A DNA stretch of 64,000 nt from Melaminivora sp034675505. Lineage in GTDB: Bacteria > Pseudomonadota > Gammaproteobacteria > Burkholderiales > Burkholderiaceae_C. The stretch lies in NCBI GenBank assembly GCA_034675505.1, contig JAUCDD010000019.1, positions 124,001 to 188,000 on the forward strand, given 5' to 3'. The translations under genes were made by a program, and so were the position numbers. Below, in pieces: positions 54,263 through 63,344 of this stretch (the stretch's first letter is position 1; the number at the start of each line of letters is the position of its first letter). The notes below the pieces were generated by a model that saw only the letters and a list, made by a program, of their open reading frames with translations, searched no databases and was not told where the DNA came from.

Positions 54263-55033
54263 TCACGGCGAGTAGCCAAAGGCCTGGATCACGGCGCGTG
54301 CCTTGGCGCCGCGCAGGTACTGCACCAGCGCGGCCGCAGCCGCGTTGCCCCCGGCGGTCTTGAGCACGATGGCGTCCTGGCGGATCGGCTCGTGCAGCGC
54401 CGCCGGCACCACCCAGGCCGAGCCTTCGCGCAGCGCGCCGTCCTCGGTGATCTGCGACAGCGCGACAAAGCCCAGCTCGGCGTTGCCCGAAGCGGCGAAC
54501 TGGTAGGCCTGGCCGATGTTCTCGCCCTGCACCACGCGCGGCTGCACCTGCGCGGCCAGGCCCAGGCGCTGCAGCGCCTGCATCGCCGCCTGGCCGTAGG
54601 GTGCCAGGCGGGGGTTGGCGATGGCGATGTGCTTCCAGTCGCTGCGGGCCAGCACCTTGCCTTCGGCGTCCACGTAGCCGGGCTGCCTGCTCCAGAGCGC
54701 CAGCCGGCCGATGGCGTAGGTGAACTGCGTGGCGCCATCGCCCAGGCCCTCGCGCGCGATCCTGGCGGGGGTGGCCTCGTCCGCCGCCAGCAGCACCTGG
54801 AACGGGGCACCGTTGGCGATCTGCGCATAGAACTTGCCCGTGGCGCCGAACGACAGCGTTGCCTTGTGGCCCGTGTCGGCCTCGAACAGGCGCGCGATCT
54901 GCTGCATGGGCGCAGTGAAGTTGGAAGCCACCGCTACGCTGACCTCGGCGGCGTGCGCCGGCGCCAGGCCCAGCCACAGGCCCAGCGCGGCGGACAGGGA
55001 AGCGGCGGCGGCGCGCCAGGTGGGGCGGAGCAT
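54263..55033 (-). CDS. modA: molybdate ABC transporter substrate-binding protein
   Basis: Periplasmic protein of 256 residues with a signal peptide of about 30 residues (LSAALGLWLGLAPAHAAE). Typical ModA blocks: VAVASNFTAPMQQIARLFE, SFGATGKFYAQIANGAPFQV, LLAADEATPARIAREG. The start at 55033 has GAGG five bases upstream; a longer start at 55051 falls inside the ModE operator. First gene of modABC. Confidence 0.94.
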   Translation of the reverse strand: MLRPTWRAAAASLSAALGLWLGLAPAHAAEVSVAVASNFTAPMQQIARLFEADTGHKATLSFGATGKFYAQIANGAPFQVLLAADEATPARIAREGLGDGATQFTYAIGRLALWSRQPGYVDAEGKVLARSDWKHIAIANPRLAPYGQAAMQALQRLGLAAQVQPRVVQGENIGQAYQFAASGNAELGFVALSQITEDGALREGSAWVVPAALHEPIRQDAIVLKTAGGNAAAAALVQYLRGAKARAVIQAFGYSP

Positions 55034-55040
55034 GCAGTCC

Positions 55041-55074
55041 TCGCTATTCATAATTGGAATAGCGAGGCAGTATA
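55041..55074. promoter_or_regulatory. ModE-type operator and modA -10 box in the modA/modE divergent promoter
   Basis: Perfect inverted repeat TCGCTATTC-N7-GAATAGCGA (55041-55065). It resembles the known ModE box (CGNTAT arms, 6-8 base spacer). A near-consensus -10 box TATACT on the minus strand (55074-55069) places the modA transcription start inside the operator, so bound ModE would block transcription. The operator also overlaps the modA ribosome binding site. Confidence 0.8.
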
Positions 55075-55098
55075 GCGGCGTGCGGGCATGATGGCGCC

Positions 55099-55902
55099 AT
55101 GACCACAGCACGCGCACGCAGCGCCGCCATCTTCGATGCGCTGGGCCACGGGCCGGCCGACCGGCGCCTGGCCATCCTGCGCGAGATCGGCGCCGCGGGC
55201 TCCATCTCGCAGGCCGCGCGCAGCGTGGGCGTGAGCTACAAGGCCGCCTGGCAGGCGCTGGACACCCTGACCAACCTGGCCGGGGTGGCGCTGGTCGAGC
55301 GCGTGGTGGGCGGCGCTGGCGGCGGCGGCGCACGCCTGACGCCGGCGGCGCAGGACCTGCTGGACGCAGCGCAAGCCCTGCACGCCGCGCGCGCCCGGCT
55401 GGCCGGGCAGCTGCCGCCGGGCGGCGGCGCGCAAGCCGCCACCGCGCTGCGCCTGGCGGTGCAGACCAGCATGCGCAACCAGTGGCCCTGCTGCGTGCAG
55501 GCCCTGCAGGCCAGCGGCCCGGTGGTGCGGGTGCTGCTGCGCGGGCACGCCCCCGAGCCGCCCGGCCCGGGCGCCGGCAATGCCTTCGCCCTGTGGGCCC
55601 GCATCACGCGCGAGAGCTGCGAGCTGCTGGCGCTGCGCGAGGGTTCGGCCGTGCAGGCGCTGTGCAAGGCGACTTCGGTGCGGGTGGCCGCGGCCGCGCA
55701 AGGCGGCGCCCCGCAGCCCAACCTGTGGACGGGCCGCGCCACGCGCGTGGCCCGGGGCGCGCTGGGCGACGAGGTCGCGGCGCAGGCGGCGGGTGTGCAG
55801 ATGGTGGGCTTTGCGCCGCCCGCATCGCGCCTGCGGGCCGGCTCGCGGGTGCTGCTGCAGGTGGAGGAATCGGCCGTGGCCCTGATGCTGCTCCCCGCCT
55901 GA
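55099..55902 (+). CDS. modE: molybdate-responsive transcriptional regulator
   Basis: Protein of 267 residues. The N-terminal winged helix (residues about 15-90) has RRLAILREIGAAGSISQAARS and VSYKAAWQALDTL, the ModE pattern. The C-terminal half (about 125-265) has two MOP-like molybdate-binding units. With molybdate bound it represses modABC via the palindrome between the genes. It is a full-length two-domain ModE. Confidence 0.94.
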   Translation: MTTARARSAAIFDALGHGPADRRLAILREIGAAGSISQAARSVGVSYKAAWQALDTLTNLAGVALVERVVGGAGGGGARLTPAAQDLLDAAQALHAARARLAGQLPPGGGAQAATALRLAVQTSMRNQWPCCVQALQASGPVVRVLLRGHAPEPPGPGAGNAFALWARITRESCELLALREGSAVQALCKATSVRVAAAAQGGAPQPNLWTGRATRVARGALGDEVAAQAAGVQMVGFAPPASRLRAGSRVLLQVEESAVALMLLPA

Positions 55903-56058
55903 GGCGCCTGGCCGGGGCACACCGCGCCAGCACGTAGGCGTTTATACATAGGCACTAGTCCCAGTGCGGCCCGCAATTTGGCGCCGTTACGATGCGCTGC
56001 AACAACCCACGGAGACAAGGGCAGTGCCGCGCCCATGCGCGGCGCTCGCCTGTTGGCA

Positions 56059-56829
56059 ATGAGCGACGTCATACTGGAAACATCCCACCTCACCAAGGAA
56101 TTCAAGGGCTTCACGGCCGTGAGCGACGTGAGCCTGGCCGTGCGCCGCGGTTCCATCCACGCGCTGATCGGGCCCAATGGCGCAGGCAAGACGACGTGCT
56201 TCAACCTGCTGACCAAATTCCTGGTGCCCACGTCGGGCACCATCCGCTTCAACGGCGTGGACATCACGGGCGAGCAGCCGGCGCAGATTGCCCGGCGCGG
56301 CGTGATCCGCTCGTTCCAGATCTCGGCCGTGTTCCCCAACCTGACGCTGCTGGAGAACGTGCGCATGGGCCTGCAGCGCAAGCTGGGCACGTCCTACCAC
56401 TTCTGGCGCAGCGAAAAAAGCCTGCACCAGCTCGATGCCCGCGCCCGCGAGCTATTGGCCGAGGTGGGCCTGGAGGAAATGGCCGACGAACTGACGGTGA
56501 ACCTGCCCTACGGCCGCAAGCGCGCCCTGGAGATCGCCACCACGCTGGCCATGGAGCCCGAGCTGATGCTGCTGGACGAGCCCACCCAGGGCATGGGCCA
56601 CGAGGACGTGGACCGCGTGACACAGCTCATCAAGAAGGTGTCTGCAGGCCGCACCATCCTCATGGTCGAACACAACATGAAGGTCATCTCGACGATTGCC
56701 GACCGCATCACGGTGCTGCAGCGCGGCGCGGTGCTGGCCGAGGGGCCGTCCGAGGAAGTCTCGAACAATCCGCAGGTGATGGAAGCCTACATGGGCACGA
56801 CGGACGGTCAACTCGAGGGAGCACACTGA
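56059..56829 (+). CDS. LIV-type ABC transporter ATP-binding protein, LivG-like (system 3)
   Basis: ATPase of 256 residues. Walker A GPNGAGKTTCFN is intact; IRSFQISAVFPNLTLLENVR, YGRKRALEIATTLA and LMLLDEPTQGMGHEDV follow, with MVEHNMKVIS. The start ATG 56059 gives MSDVILETSHLTKEFKG, the homologous N-terminus; ATGs at 55978 and 56035 are alternatives, and none has a strong ribosome binding site. It is the first gene of the third transporter operon, unlike system 1 where the binding protein is first. Confidence 0.92.
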   Translation: MSDVILETSHLTKEFKGFTAVSDVSLAVRRGSIHALIGPNGAGKTTCFNLLTKFLVPTSGTIRFNGVDITGEQPAQIARRGVIRSFQISAVFPNLTLLENVRMGLQRKLGTSYHFWRSEKSLHQLDARARELLAEVGLEEMADELTVNLPYGRKRALEIATTLAMEPELMLLDEPTQGMGHEDVDRVTQLIKKVSAGRTILMVEHNMKVISTIADRITVLQRGAVLAEGPSEEVSNNPQVMEAYMGTTDGQLEGAH

Positions 56830-56830
56830 C

Positions 56831-57541
56831 ATGTCCGCTCCTGCACTGGAAATCAAGGGCCTGCAGGCCTGGTATGGCGAGTCCCACGTCCTGCACGGCG
56901 TGGACATGGTGGTGCAGCCCGGCGAGGTCGTCACGCTGCTGGGGCGCAACGGGGCAGGGCGCACGTCCACCCTGCGCGCCATCATGGGCCTGACGGGCGC
57001 GCGGCGCGGCTCGGTGCGCATCGACGGCACCGAGACCATCGCCATGGCCACGCACCGCATCGCCCACCTGGGCGTGGGCTATTGCCCCGAGGAGCGCGGC
57101 ATCTTCTCCAGCCTGTCGTGCGAGGAGAACCTGCTGCTGCCGCCCACGCTCAAGACCGGCATGGCGGGCATGTCCGTCGATGAAATCTACGCCATGTTCC
57201 CCAACCTGGCCGAACGCAGGAACAGCCAGGGCACGCGCCTGTCCGGCGGCGAGCAGCAGATGCTGGCGGTGGCGCGCATCCTGCGCACGGGCGCCAAGCT
57301 GCTGCTGCTCGATGAAATCTCCGAAGGCCTGGCGCCGGTCATCGTGCAGGCGCTGGCGCGCATGATCACCATGCTGCGCGAGAAGGGCTACACGGTCGTC
57401 ATGGTCGAGCAGAACTTCCGCTTCGCCGCCCCCCTGGCCGACCGCTTCTACGTGATGGAGCACGGCCGCATGGTCGAGCACTTCGCCGCTGCGCAGCTGC
57501 AGGACAAGATGCCTGTGCTCAACCAGCTGCTGGGCGTCTGA
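56831..57541 (+). CDS. LIV-type ABC transporter ATP-binding protein, LivF-like (system 3), Arg in Walker A
   Basis: ATPase of 236 residues: WYGESHVLHGVDMVVQPGE, GYCPEERGIFSSLSCEENL, LSGGEQQMLAVARILR, LLLLDEISEGLAP, VMVEQNFRFA. The Walker A reads GRNGAGRTSTLR, with Arg in place of the nucleotide-binding Lys. The Walker B is LLLLDEISEGLAP, where the usual DEP is DEI. Starts one base after the livG stop. Confidence 0.92.
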   Translation: MSAPALEIKGLQAWYGESHVLHGVDMVVQPGEVVTLLGRNGAGRTSTLRAIMGLTGARRGSVRIDGTETIAMATHRIAHLGVGYCPEERGIFSSLSCEENLLLPPTLKTGMAGMSVDEIYAMFPNLAERRNSQGTRLSGGEQQMLAVARILRTGAKLLLLDEISEGLAPVIVQALARMITMLREKGYTVVMVEQNFRFAAPLADRFYVMEHGRMVEHFAAAQLQDKMPVLNQLLGV

Positions 57542-57615
57542 GGCGGGCGCGGCCACCCCCTGCCGCCCCCTTGCGCACCCCGACATTTTCCTAACGACGA
57601 CAAGGAGAGAACGCC

Positions 57616-58818
57616 ATGAAACACCGCCTCAAGAGCACCGCGGCCCTGCTCGCCGCCGCCGGCCTGTCACTGCTTGCCGTGCAGGCGCACGCACAGGACA
57701 AGGTCAAGATCGGCTTCATCACCGACATGTCCAGCCTGTACGCCGACGTGGAGGGCAAGAACGGTGCCATGGCGATCCAGATGGCGATCGACGACTTCGG
57801 CGGCAAGGTGCTGGGCAAGCCCATCGAGCTGCTCACCGCCGACCACCAGAACAAGGCCGACATCGCCGCCAGCAAGGCGCGCGAGTGGATCGACACGCAG
57901 GGCCTGACCATGCTGTTCGGCGGCACCAACTCCAGCACGGCGCTGGCGCAGGCAAAGATCGCTGCCGAGAAAAAGCGCGTGTTCATCACCAGCGGCGCGG
58001 GCTCCTCGGCGCTGACCAACGAGCAGTGCACGCCCTACACCGTGCACTACGCCTACGACACCGTGGCGCTGGCCAAGGGCACCGGCAGCGCGGTGGTCAA
58101 AAGCGGCGGCAAGACCTGGTTCTTCCTCACGGCCGACTACGCCTTCGGCCAGGCGCTGGAGGCCGACACCGCCAAGGTGGTGAAGGAAAACGGCGGCACC
58201 GTGGTCGGCAGCGTCAAGCACCCGATCAACGTCTCCGACTTCTCCTCGTTCCTCTTGCAGGCGCAGAACTCCAAGGCCCAGATCCTGGCGCTGGCCAATG
58301 CGGGCGGCGACACCATCAACGCCATCAAGGCGGCCAAGGAATTCGGCATCAACAAGACCATGAAGATGGCCGGCCTGCTGGTGTTCATCACCGACATCCA
58401 CAGCCTGGGCCTGAAGAACACCGAGGGCCTGCTGCTGACCACCAGCTGGGACTGGAACCTGAACGACCAGACGCGCGCCTTCGGCAAGAAATTCTTCGAG
58501 AAAGCCAAGCGCATGCCCACCGACATCCAGGCAGCGGACTACTCGGCCACCATGAACTACCTGAAGGCCGTGCAGGCCGCCGGCACCACCGATGCCGACA
58601 AGGTCATGGAAAAGCTGAAGTCCACGCCCATCGACGACTTCTACGCCAAGGGCCACATCCGCGCCGACGGCCGCTTCGTGCACGACATGTACCTGGTGCA
58701 GGTGAAGTCGCCGGCCGAATCCAAGCAGCCCTGGGACTACTACAAGGTCGTCGCCAAGCTGCCCGGCGACCAGGTGTACACCACCAAGGCCGAGAGCAAG
58801 TGCGAGCTGTGGAAGTAA
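57616..58818 (+). CDS. LIV-type ABC transporter substrate-binding protein, first of tandem pair (system 3)
   Basis: Binding protein of 400 residues with a signal peptide ending AVQAHAQ (residue about 27). VKIGFITDMSSLYADVEGKN opens the mature part. RBS AAGGAG before ATG 57616. Very similar throughout to the next gene (shared blocks such as NKADIAASKAREWIDTQ and GGDTINAIKAAKEFGI), so the two arose by duplication. The substrate-pocket segments differ (GGTNSSTALAQ here, SGTNSGTALAL in the second), suggesting altered ligand preference. Confidence 0.93.
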   Translation: MKHRLKSTAALLAAAGLSLLAVQAHAQDKVKIGFITDMSSLYADVEGKNGAMAIQMAIDDFGGKVLGKPIELLTADHQNKADIAASKAREWIDTQGLTMLFGGTNSSTALAQAKIAAEKKRVFITSGAGSSALTNEQCTPYTVHYAYDTVALAKGTGSAVVKSGGKTWFFLTADYAFGQALEADTAKVVKENGGTVVGSVKHPINVSDFSSFLLQAQNSKAQILALANAGGDTINAIKAAKEFGINKTMKMAGLLVFITDIHSLGLKNTEGLLLTTSWDWNLNDQTRAFGKKFFEKAKRMPTDIQAADYSATMNYLKAVQAAGTTDADKVMEKLKSTPIDDFYAKGHIRADGRFVHDMYLVQVKSPAESKQPWDYYKVVAKLPGDQVYTTKAESKCELWK

Positions 58819-58833
58819 CGCTGCGCTGACACA

Positions 58834-58862
58834 CCCGCCCGCACCGCGCCCGCGCGGGCGGG
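58834..58862 (+). terminator. GC hairpin between tandem binding-protein genes
   Basis: Arms CCCGCCCGC and GCGGGCGGG around an 11-base loop; no T-run. It may lower read-through or stabilise the upstream mRNA. Confidence 0.4.
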
Positions 58863-58898
58863 CCTGACCCCCTACCAAGACATCCTGGAGACACAAGC

Positions 58899-60092
58899 AT
58901 GAACATGAAACTCACCGCACTGGCTTTGACCCTGGCCGCAGCCGGACTGGCCACGGGCGCGCACGCGCAGGACAAGGTCCGGATCGGCTACATCAGCGAC
59001 ATGTCCAGCCTGTATGCCGACCTGGAAGGCAAGGGCGGCGCCACCGCCATCCAGATGGCCATCGACGACTTCGGCGGCAAGGTGCTGGGCAAGCCCATCG
59101 AGCTGCTCACGGTGGACCACCAGAACAAGGCCGACATCGCCGCCAGCAAGGCGCGCGAGTGGATCGACACGCAGAACCTGACGATGATCTTCAGCGGCAC
59201 CAACTCCGGCACGGCGCTGGCGCTGGCCAAGGTCGCCGAGGAGAAGAAGCGCGTCATGATCAACAACGGCGCGGGCAGCTCCGCGCTGACCAACGAGGCC
59301 TGCACGCCTTACTCCATCCACTACGCCTACGACACCGTGGCGCTGGCCAAGGGCGCAGCCGGCGCCATCGTGGACAACGGCGGCAAGAGCTGGTTCTTCC
59401 TGACGGCCGACTACGCCTTCGGCCACGCGATGGAGGCGGACGCCTCCGCCGTCGTCAAGGCCAAGGGCGGCACGGTGGTGAATGCCGTGCGCCACCCGCT
59501 GAATGCGTCGGACTTCTCGTCCTTCCTGCTGCAGGCGCAGAACTCCAAGGCCCAGGTGCTGGCGCTGGCCAACGCCGGCGGCGACACCATCAACGCCATC
59601 AAGGCGGCCAAGGAGTTCGGCATCGACAAGACCATGAAGGTCGCCCCGCTGCTGGTCTTCTACAGCGACATCCACAGCCTGGGCCTGAAGAACACCGCCG
59701 GCATGCAGTTCGTCACCAGCTGGTACTGGGACATGGACGACGCCTCGCGCAAGTTCGCAGACGCCTACATGAAGAAGACCAACCGCCGCCCCACCGAGAT
59801 CCAGGCCGCCGACTACTCGGCCACCATGAACTACCTGAAGGCCGTGCAGGCCGCCGGCACCGTGGACGCCGACAAGGTCATGGAAACCTGGCGCGGCATG
59901 AAGATGGACGACTTCTTCGCCAAGGGCCAGATCCGTGCCGATGGCAGCTACATCCACGACATGTACCTGGTGCAGGTCAAGGAGCCCAAGGAATCCAAGG
60001 GCACCTGGGACTACTACAAGATCGTCAAGAAGCTGCCCGGCGACCAGGTGTTCACCACCAAGGCCGAGAGCAAGTGCGCGCTGTGGAAATGA
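58899..60092 (+). CDS. LIV-type ABC transporter substrate-binding protein, second of tandem pair (system 3)
   Basis: Binding protein of 397 residues, paralogue of the preceding gene. Signal peptide ends GAHAQ (residue about 24). The mature part begins DKVRIGYISDMSSLYADLEG. Ends in TTKAESKCALWK, as in its neighbour (TTKAESKCELWK). RBS GGAG before ATG 58899. Both share the LivFGHM parts around them. Confidence 0.93.
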   Translation: MNMKLTALALTLAAAGLATGAHAQDKVRIGYISDMSSLYADLEGKGGATAIQMAIDDFGGKVLGKPIELLTVDHQNKADIAASKAREWIDTQNLTMIFSGTNSGTALALAKVAEEKKRVMINNGAGSSALTNEACTPYSIHYAYDTVALAKGAAGAIVDNGGKSWFFLTADYAFGHAMEADASAVVKAKGGTVVNAVRHPLNASDFSSFLLQAQNSKAQVLALANAGGDTINAIKAAKEFGIDKTMKVAPLLVFYSDIHSLGLKNTAGMQFVTSWYWDMDDASRKFADAYMKKTNRRPTEIQAADYSATMNYLKAVQAAGTVDADKVMETWRGMKMDDFFAKGQIRADGSYIHDMYLVQVKEPKESKGTWDYYKIVKKLPGDQVFTTKAESKCALWK

Positions 60093-60145
60093 CGCATCCG
60101 CGCCTCTGATCTGAGCGTCCCCTCCCACCGCAATCGCTTTTTCCC

Positions 60146-61030
60146 ATGGCAATCTTCGGTATCTCCATGCCGGCCCTCATGAGCCAGCTCCTGCTGGGGC
60201 TGGTCAATGGTTCGTTCTACGCCATCCTCAGCCTGGGCCTGGCCGTGATCTTCGGCCTGCTCAACGTGATCAACTTCGCGCATGGTGCGCTGTTCATGCT
60301 GGGGGCACTGACCACCTGGATGGCCATGAACTATCTGGGCGTCAACTACTGGGTGATGCTGATTGCGGCGCCTTTGGTGGTGGGGGCGTTCGGCGTGCTC
60401 ATCGAGCGCCTGCTGCTGCGCTGGATCTACAAGCTCGACCACCTGTACGGCCTGCTGCTCACCCTGGGCCTGACGCTGCTGATCGAGGGCGTGTTCCGCT
60501 CCATCTACGGCGTCTCGGGCCTGGGCTACGACACGCCCGAACTGCTGGAGGGCGCGACCAACCTGGGCTTCATGATCCTGCCCAACTACCGCGCCTGGGT
60601 GGTGCTGGCCTCCATCGTGGTGTGCATAGGCACCTGGTACGTGATCGAGAAGACCAAGCTGGGCGCCTACCTGCGCGCCGGCACCGAGAACCCGCGCCTG
60701 GTCGAGGCCTTCGGCGTGAACGTGCCCGTCATGATCACGCTGACCTACGCCTTCGGTGCGGCACTGGCGGCGTTTGCCGGCGTGCTGGCCGCGCCGGTCT
60801 ACCAGGTCACGCCGCTGATGGGACAGAACCTCATCATCGTGGTGTTCGCCGTGGTGGTGATCGGCGGCATGGGCTCCATCATGGGCTCCATCCTCACCGG
60901 CCTGGGGCTGGGGATCATCGAGGGTTTCACCAAGGTGTTCTACCCGGAAGCCTCCTCCACCGTGGTGTTCGTCATCATGGCCATCGTCCTGCTCATCCGC
61001 CCCGCCGGCCTGTTCGGCAAAGAAAAGTGA
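60146..61030 (+). CDS. LIV-type ABC transporter permease, LivH-like (system 3)
   Basis: Permease of 294 residues: GLVNGSFYAILSLGLAVIFG, LLNVINFAHGALFMLGAL (LivH signature), GTENPRLVEAFGVNVPVMIT (coupling loop) and VVVIGGMGSIMGSILTGLGL. Begins 53 bases after the second binding-protein gene. The LivM gene follows 19 bases after its stop. Confidence 0.94.
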   Translation: MAIFGISMPALMSQLLLGLVNGSFYAILSLGLAVIFGLLNVINFAHGALFMLGALTTWMAMNYLGVNYWVMLIAAPLVVGAFGVLIERLLLRWIYKLDHLYGLLLTLGLTLLIEGVFRSIYGVSGLGYDTPELLEGATNLGFMILPNYRAWVVLASIVVCIGTWYVIEKTKLGAYLRAGTENPRLVEAFGVNVPVMITLTYAFGAALAAFAGVLAAPVYQVTPLMGQNLIIVVFAVVVIGGMGSIMGSILTGLGLGIIEGFTKVFYPEASSTVVFVIMAIVLLIRPAGLFGKEK

Positions 61031-61049
61031 AGCCGCCGGGGTTGTCCAC

Positions 61050-62048
61050 ATGAACGTCAAGAAATTCGCCCCCATCGGTTACGGCCTGCTGCTGCTGGGC
61101 CTGATCGCCGCGCCCTTCGTGGGCGCCTACCCGGTGTTCGTGATGAAGCTGCTGTGCTTCGCGCTGTTCGCCTCGGCCTTCAACCTGCTGCTGGGCTACA
61201 CCGGCCTGCTGTCCTTCGGCCACGCGGCCTTCCTGGGCGGCGCGGCCTACGTCACCGGCCACGCCGTGAAGGCCTGGGGCGCCACGCCCGAGCTGGGCCT
61301 GCTGGCGGGCCTGCTGAGCGGCGCGCTGCTGGGCCTGGTGATGGGCTGGTTCACCATCCGCCGCCAGGGCATCTACGCCACCATGATCACGCTGGCGCTG
61401 GCCCAGATGCTGTTCTTCGCCGCGCTGCAAATGCCCTTCACGGGCGGCGAGGACGGCCTGCAGGGCGTGCCGCGCGGCAAGCTGTTCGGTCTGATTGACC
61501 TCTCCAGCGACCTGAGCATGTACTACGTGTGCCTGATCGTCGTGGTCGCGGCCTTCCTGCTGATCGTGCGCACCATCCACTCGCCGTTCGGCCAGGTGCT
61601 CAAGGGCATCAAGGAAAACGAGCCGCGCGCCATCTCGCTGGGCTACGACACCAACCGCTTCAAGCTGCTGGCGTTCGTCATCTCGGCGGCGCTGTCCGGC
61701 CTGGCCGGCGCGCTCAAGACCCTGGTGCTGGGCTTTGCCACGCTGTCGGACGTGCACTGGAGCGCCTCCGGCCACGTGGTGCTGATGACGCTGGTCGGCG
61801 GCATGGGGACGCTTAGCGGCCCGCTGGTCGGCTCGGCCGTGGTGGTGCTGCTGGAGAACAAGATCGGCGAGCTGGGCTCGTTCCTGGCCAGCGTCACCCG
61901 GCTGGAATGGTTCAACACCCTGGGCGAGTCGGTCACCATCGTCACCGGCCTGATCTTCGTGGTCTGCGTGCTGGCCTTCCGCCGCGGCATCATGGGCGAG
62001 CTGATCGCCTGGCTGGAGCGCCGCCGCACGGGAAGCGGAGCGCGCTGA
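61050..62048 (+). CDS. LIV-type ABC transporter permease, LivM-like (system 3)
   Basis: Permease of 332 residues: FNLLLGYTGLLSFGHAAFLG (LivM signature), GWFTIRRQGIYATMITLALA, KGIKENEPRAISLGYDTNR (coupling loop), VVLMTLVGGMGTLSGPLVG. The C-terminus is basic (LERRRTGSGAR). Last gene of the operon, before a terminator. Confidence 0.94.
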   Translation: MNVKKFAPIGYGLLLLGLIAAPFVGAYPVFVMKLLCFALFASAFNLLLGYTGLLSFGHAAFLGGAAYVTGHAVKAWGATPELGLLAGLLSGALLGLVMGWFTIRRQGIYATMITLALAQMLFFAALQMPFTGGEDGLQGVPRGKLFGLIDLSSDLSMYYVCLIVVVAAFLLIVRTIHSPFGQVLKGIKENEPRAISLGYDTNRFKLLAFVISAALSGLAGALKTLVLGFATLSDVHWSASGHVVLMTLVGGMGTLSGPLVGSAVVVLLENKIGELGSFLASVTRLEWFNTLGESVTIVTGLIFVVCVLAFRRGIMGELIAWLERRRTGSGAR

Positions 62049-62083
62049 CGCGGGCAGACGGAAGCATCACCCGCCACAACAAC

Positions 62084-62119
62084 AGCGGCCCGGCAGCGAT
62101 GTCGGGCCGCTTCCGTTTT
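62084..62119 (+). terminator. intrinsic terminator of transporter operon 3
   Basis: Stem AGCGGCCCG / CGGGCCGCT with a ten-base loop, followed by TTCCGTTTT. It lies 36 bases after the LivM stop. Confidence 0.8.
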
Positions 62120-62166
62120 GATAGCTGACTGCGCTTGTATGACGCCGGCTGCAGCCAGTCTTGACC
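62113..62166 (+). repeat. dispersed ATAGC-type intergenic repeat, copy 9
   Basis: CCGTTTTGATAGCTGACTGC, TGACGCCGGCTGCAGCCAGT and a CTTGACCAGAATTGACC tail. Its left end is identical to copy 3 for about 15 bases. Confidence 0.6.
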
Positions 62167-62228
62167 AGAATTGACCTGGAAGGCGGCGTGCGGGCCCGGA
62201 CATCGCCGCGCCACCCGCGCGGCTGCGT

Positions 62229-63344
62229 TCAACCCAGTCGCAGCGTGTCGGCGTACCCCGTCATCTCCAGGTACCCCCGCCCCACCTCGCGCCCCTGCCC
62301 ATCCAGCAGCCGGCACAGGCCCTCCCAATAAATTGCGCCCGTCGAGGCCCGGCTGTCCAGCTCCTGCGCGTCCAGCAACGCCTGCACGGTGAAGCGCCCG
62401 CCGGGCGTATCGACGCGCCAATCCACCGGATAGGTCGCGCCACTCGCGCCGCTGGTCCAGCGCCGCAGCGGCGTCCACGTCACCTCGTCACTGCCAAAGA
62501 TGCGCGCCTGCGCCTCGCCCGCGCGGCGCAGCGAGCCACCGGCCCAGAGCTGGTTGCCATCCGAACGCCGCAGACTGAACGCGGTGAGCGCGCCGCCATC
62601 CGCCAGATTCATGCCGATCCAGTCCCAGCCCACCGCCTGCGGATGCATCAGCGCCTCGCTCCACTCGTGGTCCATCCACGCGCGGTTGTCGGGCGCGGGC
62701 AGTCCAGCCGCGATGGCGATGCGCTGCCCGCCCACCGCGATGGCGCCGCTCACCGCCAGTTGCGGCTGGCTGACGTAGTAGCTCGCCTGGCTGGCATCCG
62801 GCCCCTTGCGCGACAGCCCGGCCTGGCCCTGCAGCAGCACCGGCTGCGTGCTGGTGCATTGCAAATCCAGCGCAAAGCCATCGGCCTGCGCGCGGATGGC
62901 CCAGCGGCTGTGGCCCGGCACATCGGCCAGTTGCGCGCGCGCCAGCGACCAATCGTGCAGCCGGATGCGCGCATCGTCCTCATCCGCGCCGGCAACGCCA
63001 AAGCCCGCGCGCGCGATGCGCTGGTCGTGCCACTGGCGCGCGCCCTGCACATCCGTAAGCGCTGCGTGCGCAAAAATCAACTGCCGCGCCGCAAAGGCCG
63101 AGCGCATGCCCTGCGCCACATCGACGCGTGAGCGAAAAAACGTGATCTGAAAGCCCCACAGCCGCCCATCCTCGCTGCGCGCCTGGCCGGTGATGTACCA
63201 CCACTCGGTGCGCAAGTCCGGGTGGCTGCCGTGGTCGCGCGGAAAGGCCAGCACGCGCGGCGCCAAGGCCAGCGCCGGCGCGCGCCAGCCCAGCAGGCCG
63301 GTCGCGGTGGCCAGCATGAGCTGCCGCCGTGCCAGGACAATCAT
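62229..63344 (-). CDS. AttH/CrtC-like (lipocalin-type hydratase-like) exported protein
   Basis: Protein of 371 residues with a Tat/Sec-like leader (MIVLARRQLMLATATGLLGW). Two lipocalin-like halves: FPRDHGSHPDLRTEWWYITG, which is the conserved start of the family, RLWGFQITFFRS, and AWMDHEWSEALMHPQAVGWD (central motif), then the C-terminal VDWRVDTPGGRFTVQALLD. Family members are often periplasmic partners of MacB/LolD-like ABC exporters; none is visible here. The start at 63344 overlaps the stop of the upstream gene by one base. Confidence 0.85.
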   Translation of the reverse strand: MIVLARRQLMLATATGLLGWRAPALALAPRVLAFPRDHGSHPDLRTEWWYITGQARSEDGRLWGFQITFFRSRVDVAQGMRSAFAARQLIFAHAALTDVQGARQWHDQRIARAGFGVAGADEDDARIRLHDWSLARAQLADVPGHSRWAIRAQADGFALDLQCTSTQPVLLQGQAGLSRKGPDASQASYYVSQPQLAVSGAIAVGGQRIAIAAGLPAPDNRAWMDHEWSEALMHPQAVGWDWIGMNLADGGALTAFSLRRSDGNQLWAGGSLRRAGEAQARIFGSDEVTWTPLRRWTSGASGATYPVDWRVDTPGGRFTVQALLDAQELDSRASTGAIYWEGLCRLLDGQGREVGRGYLEMTGYADTLRLG

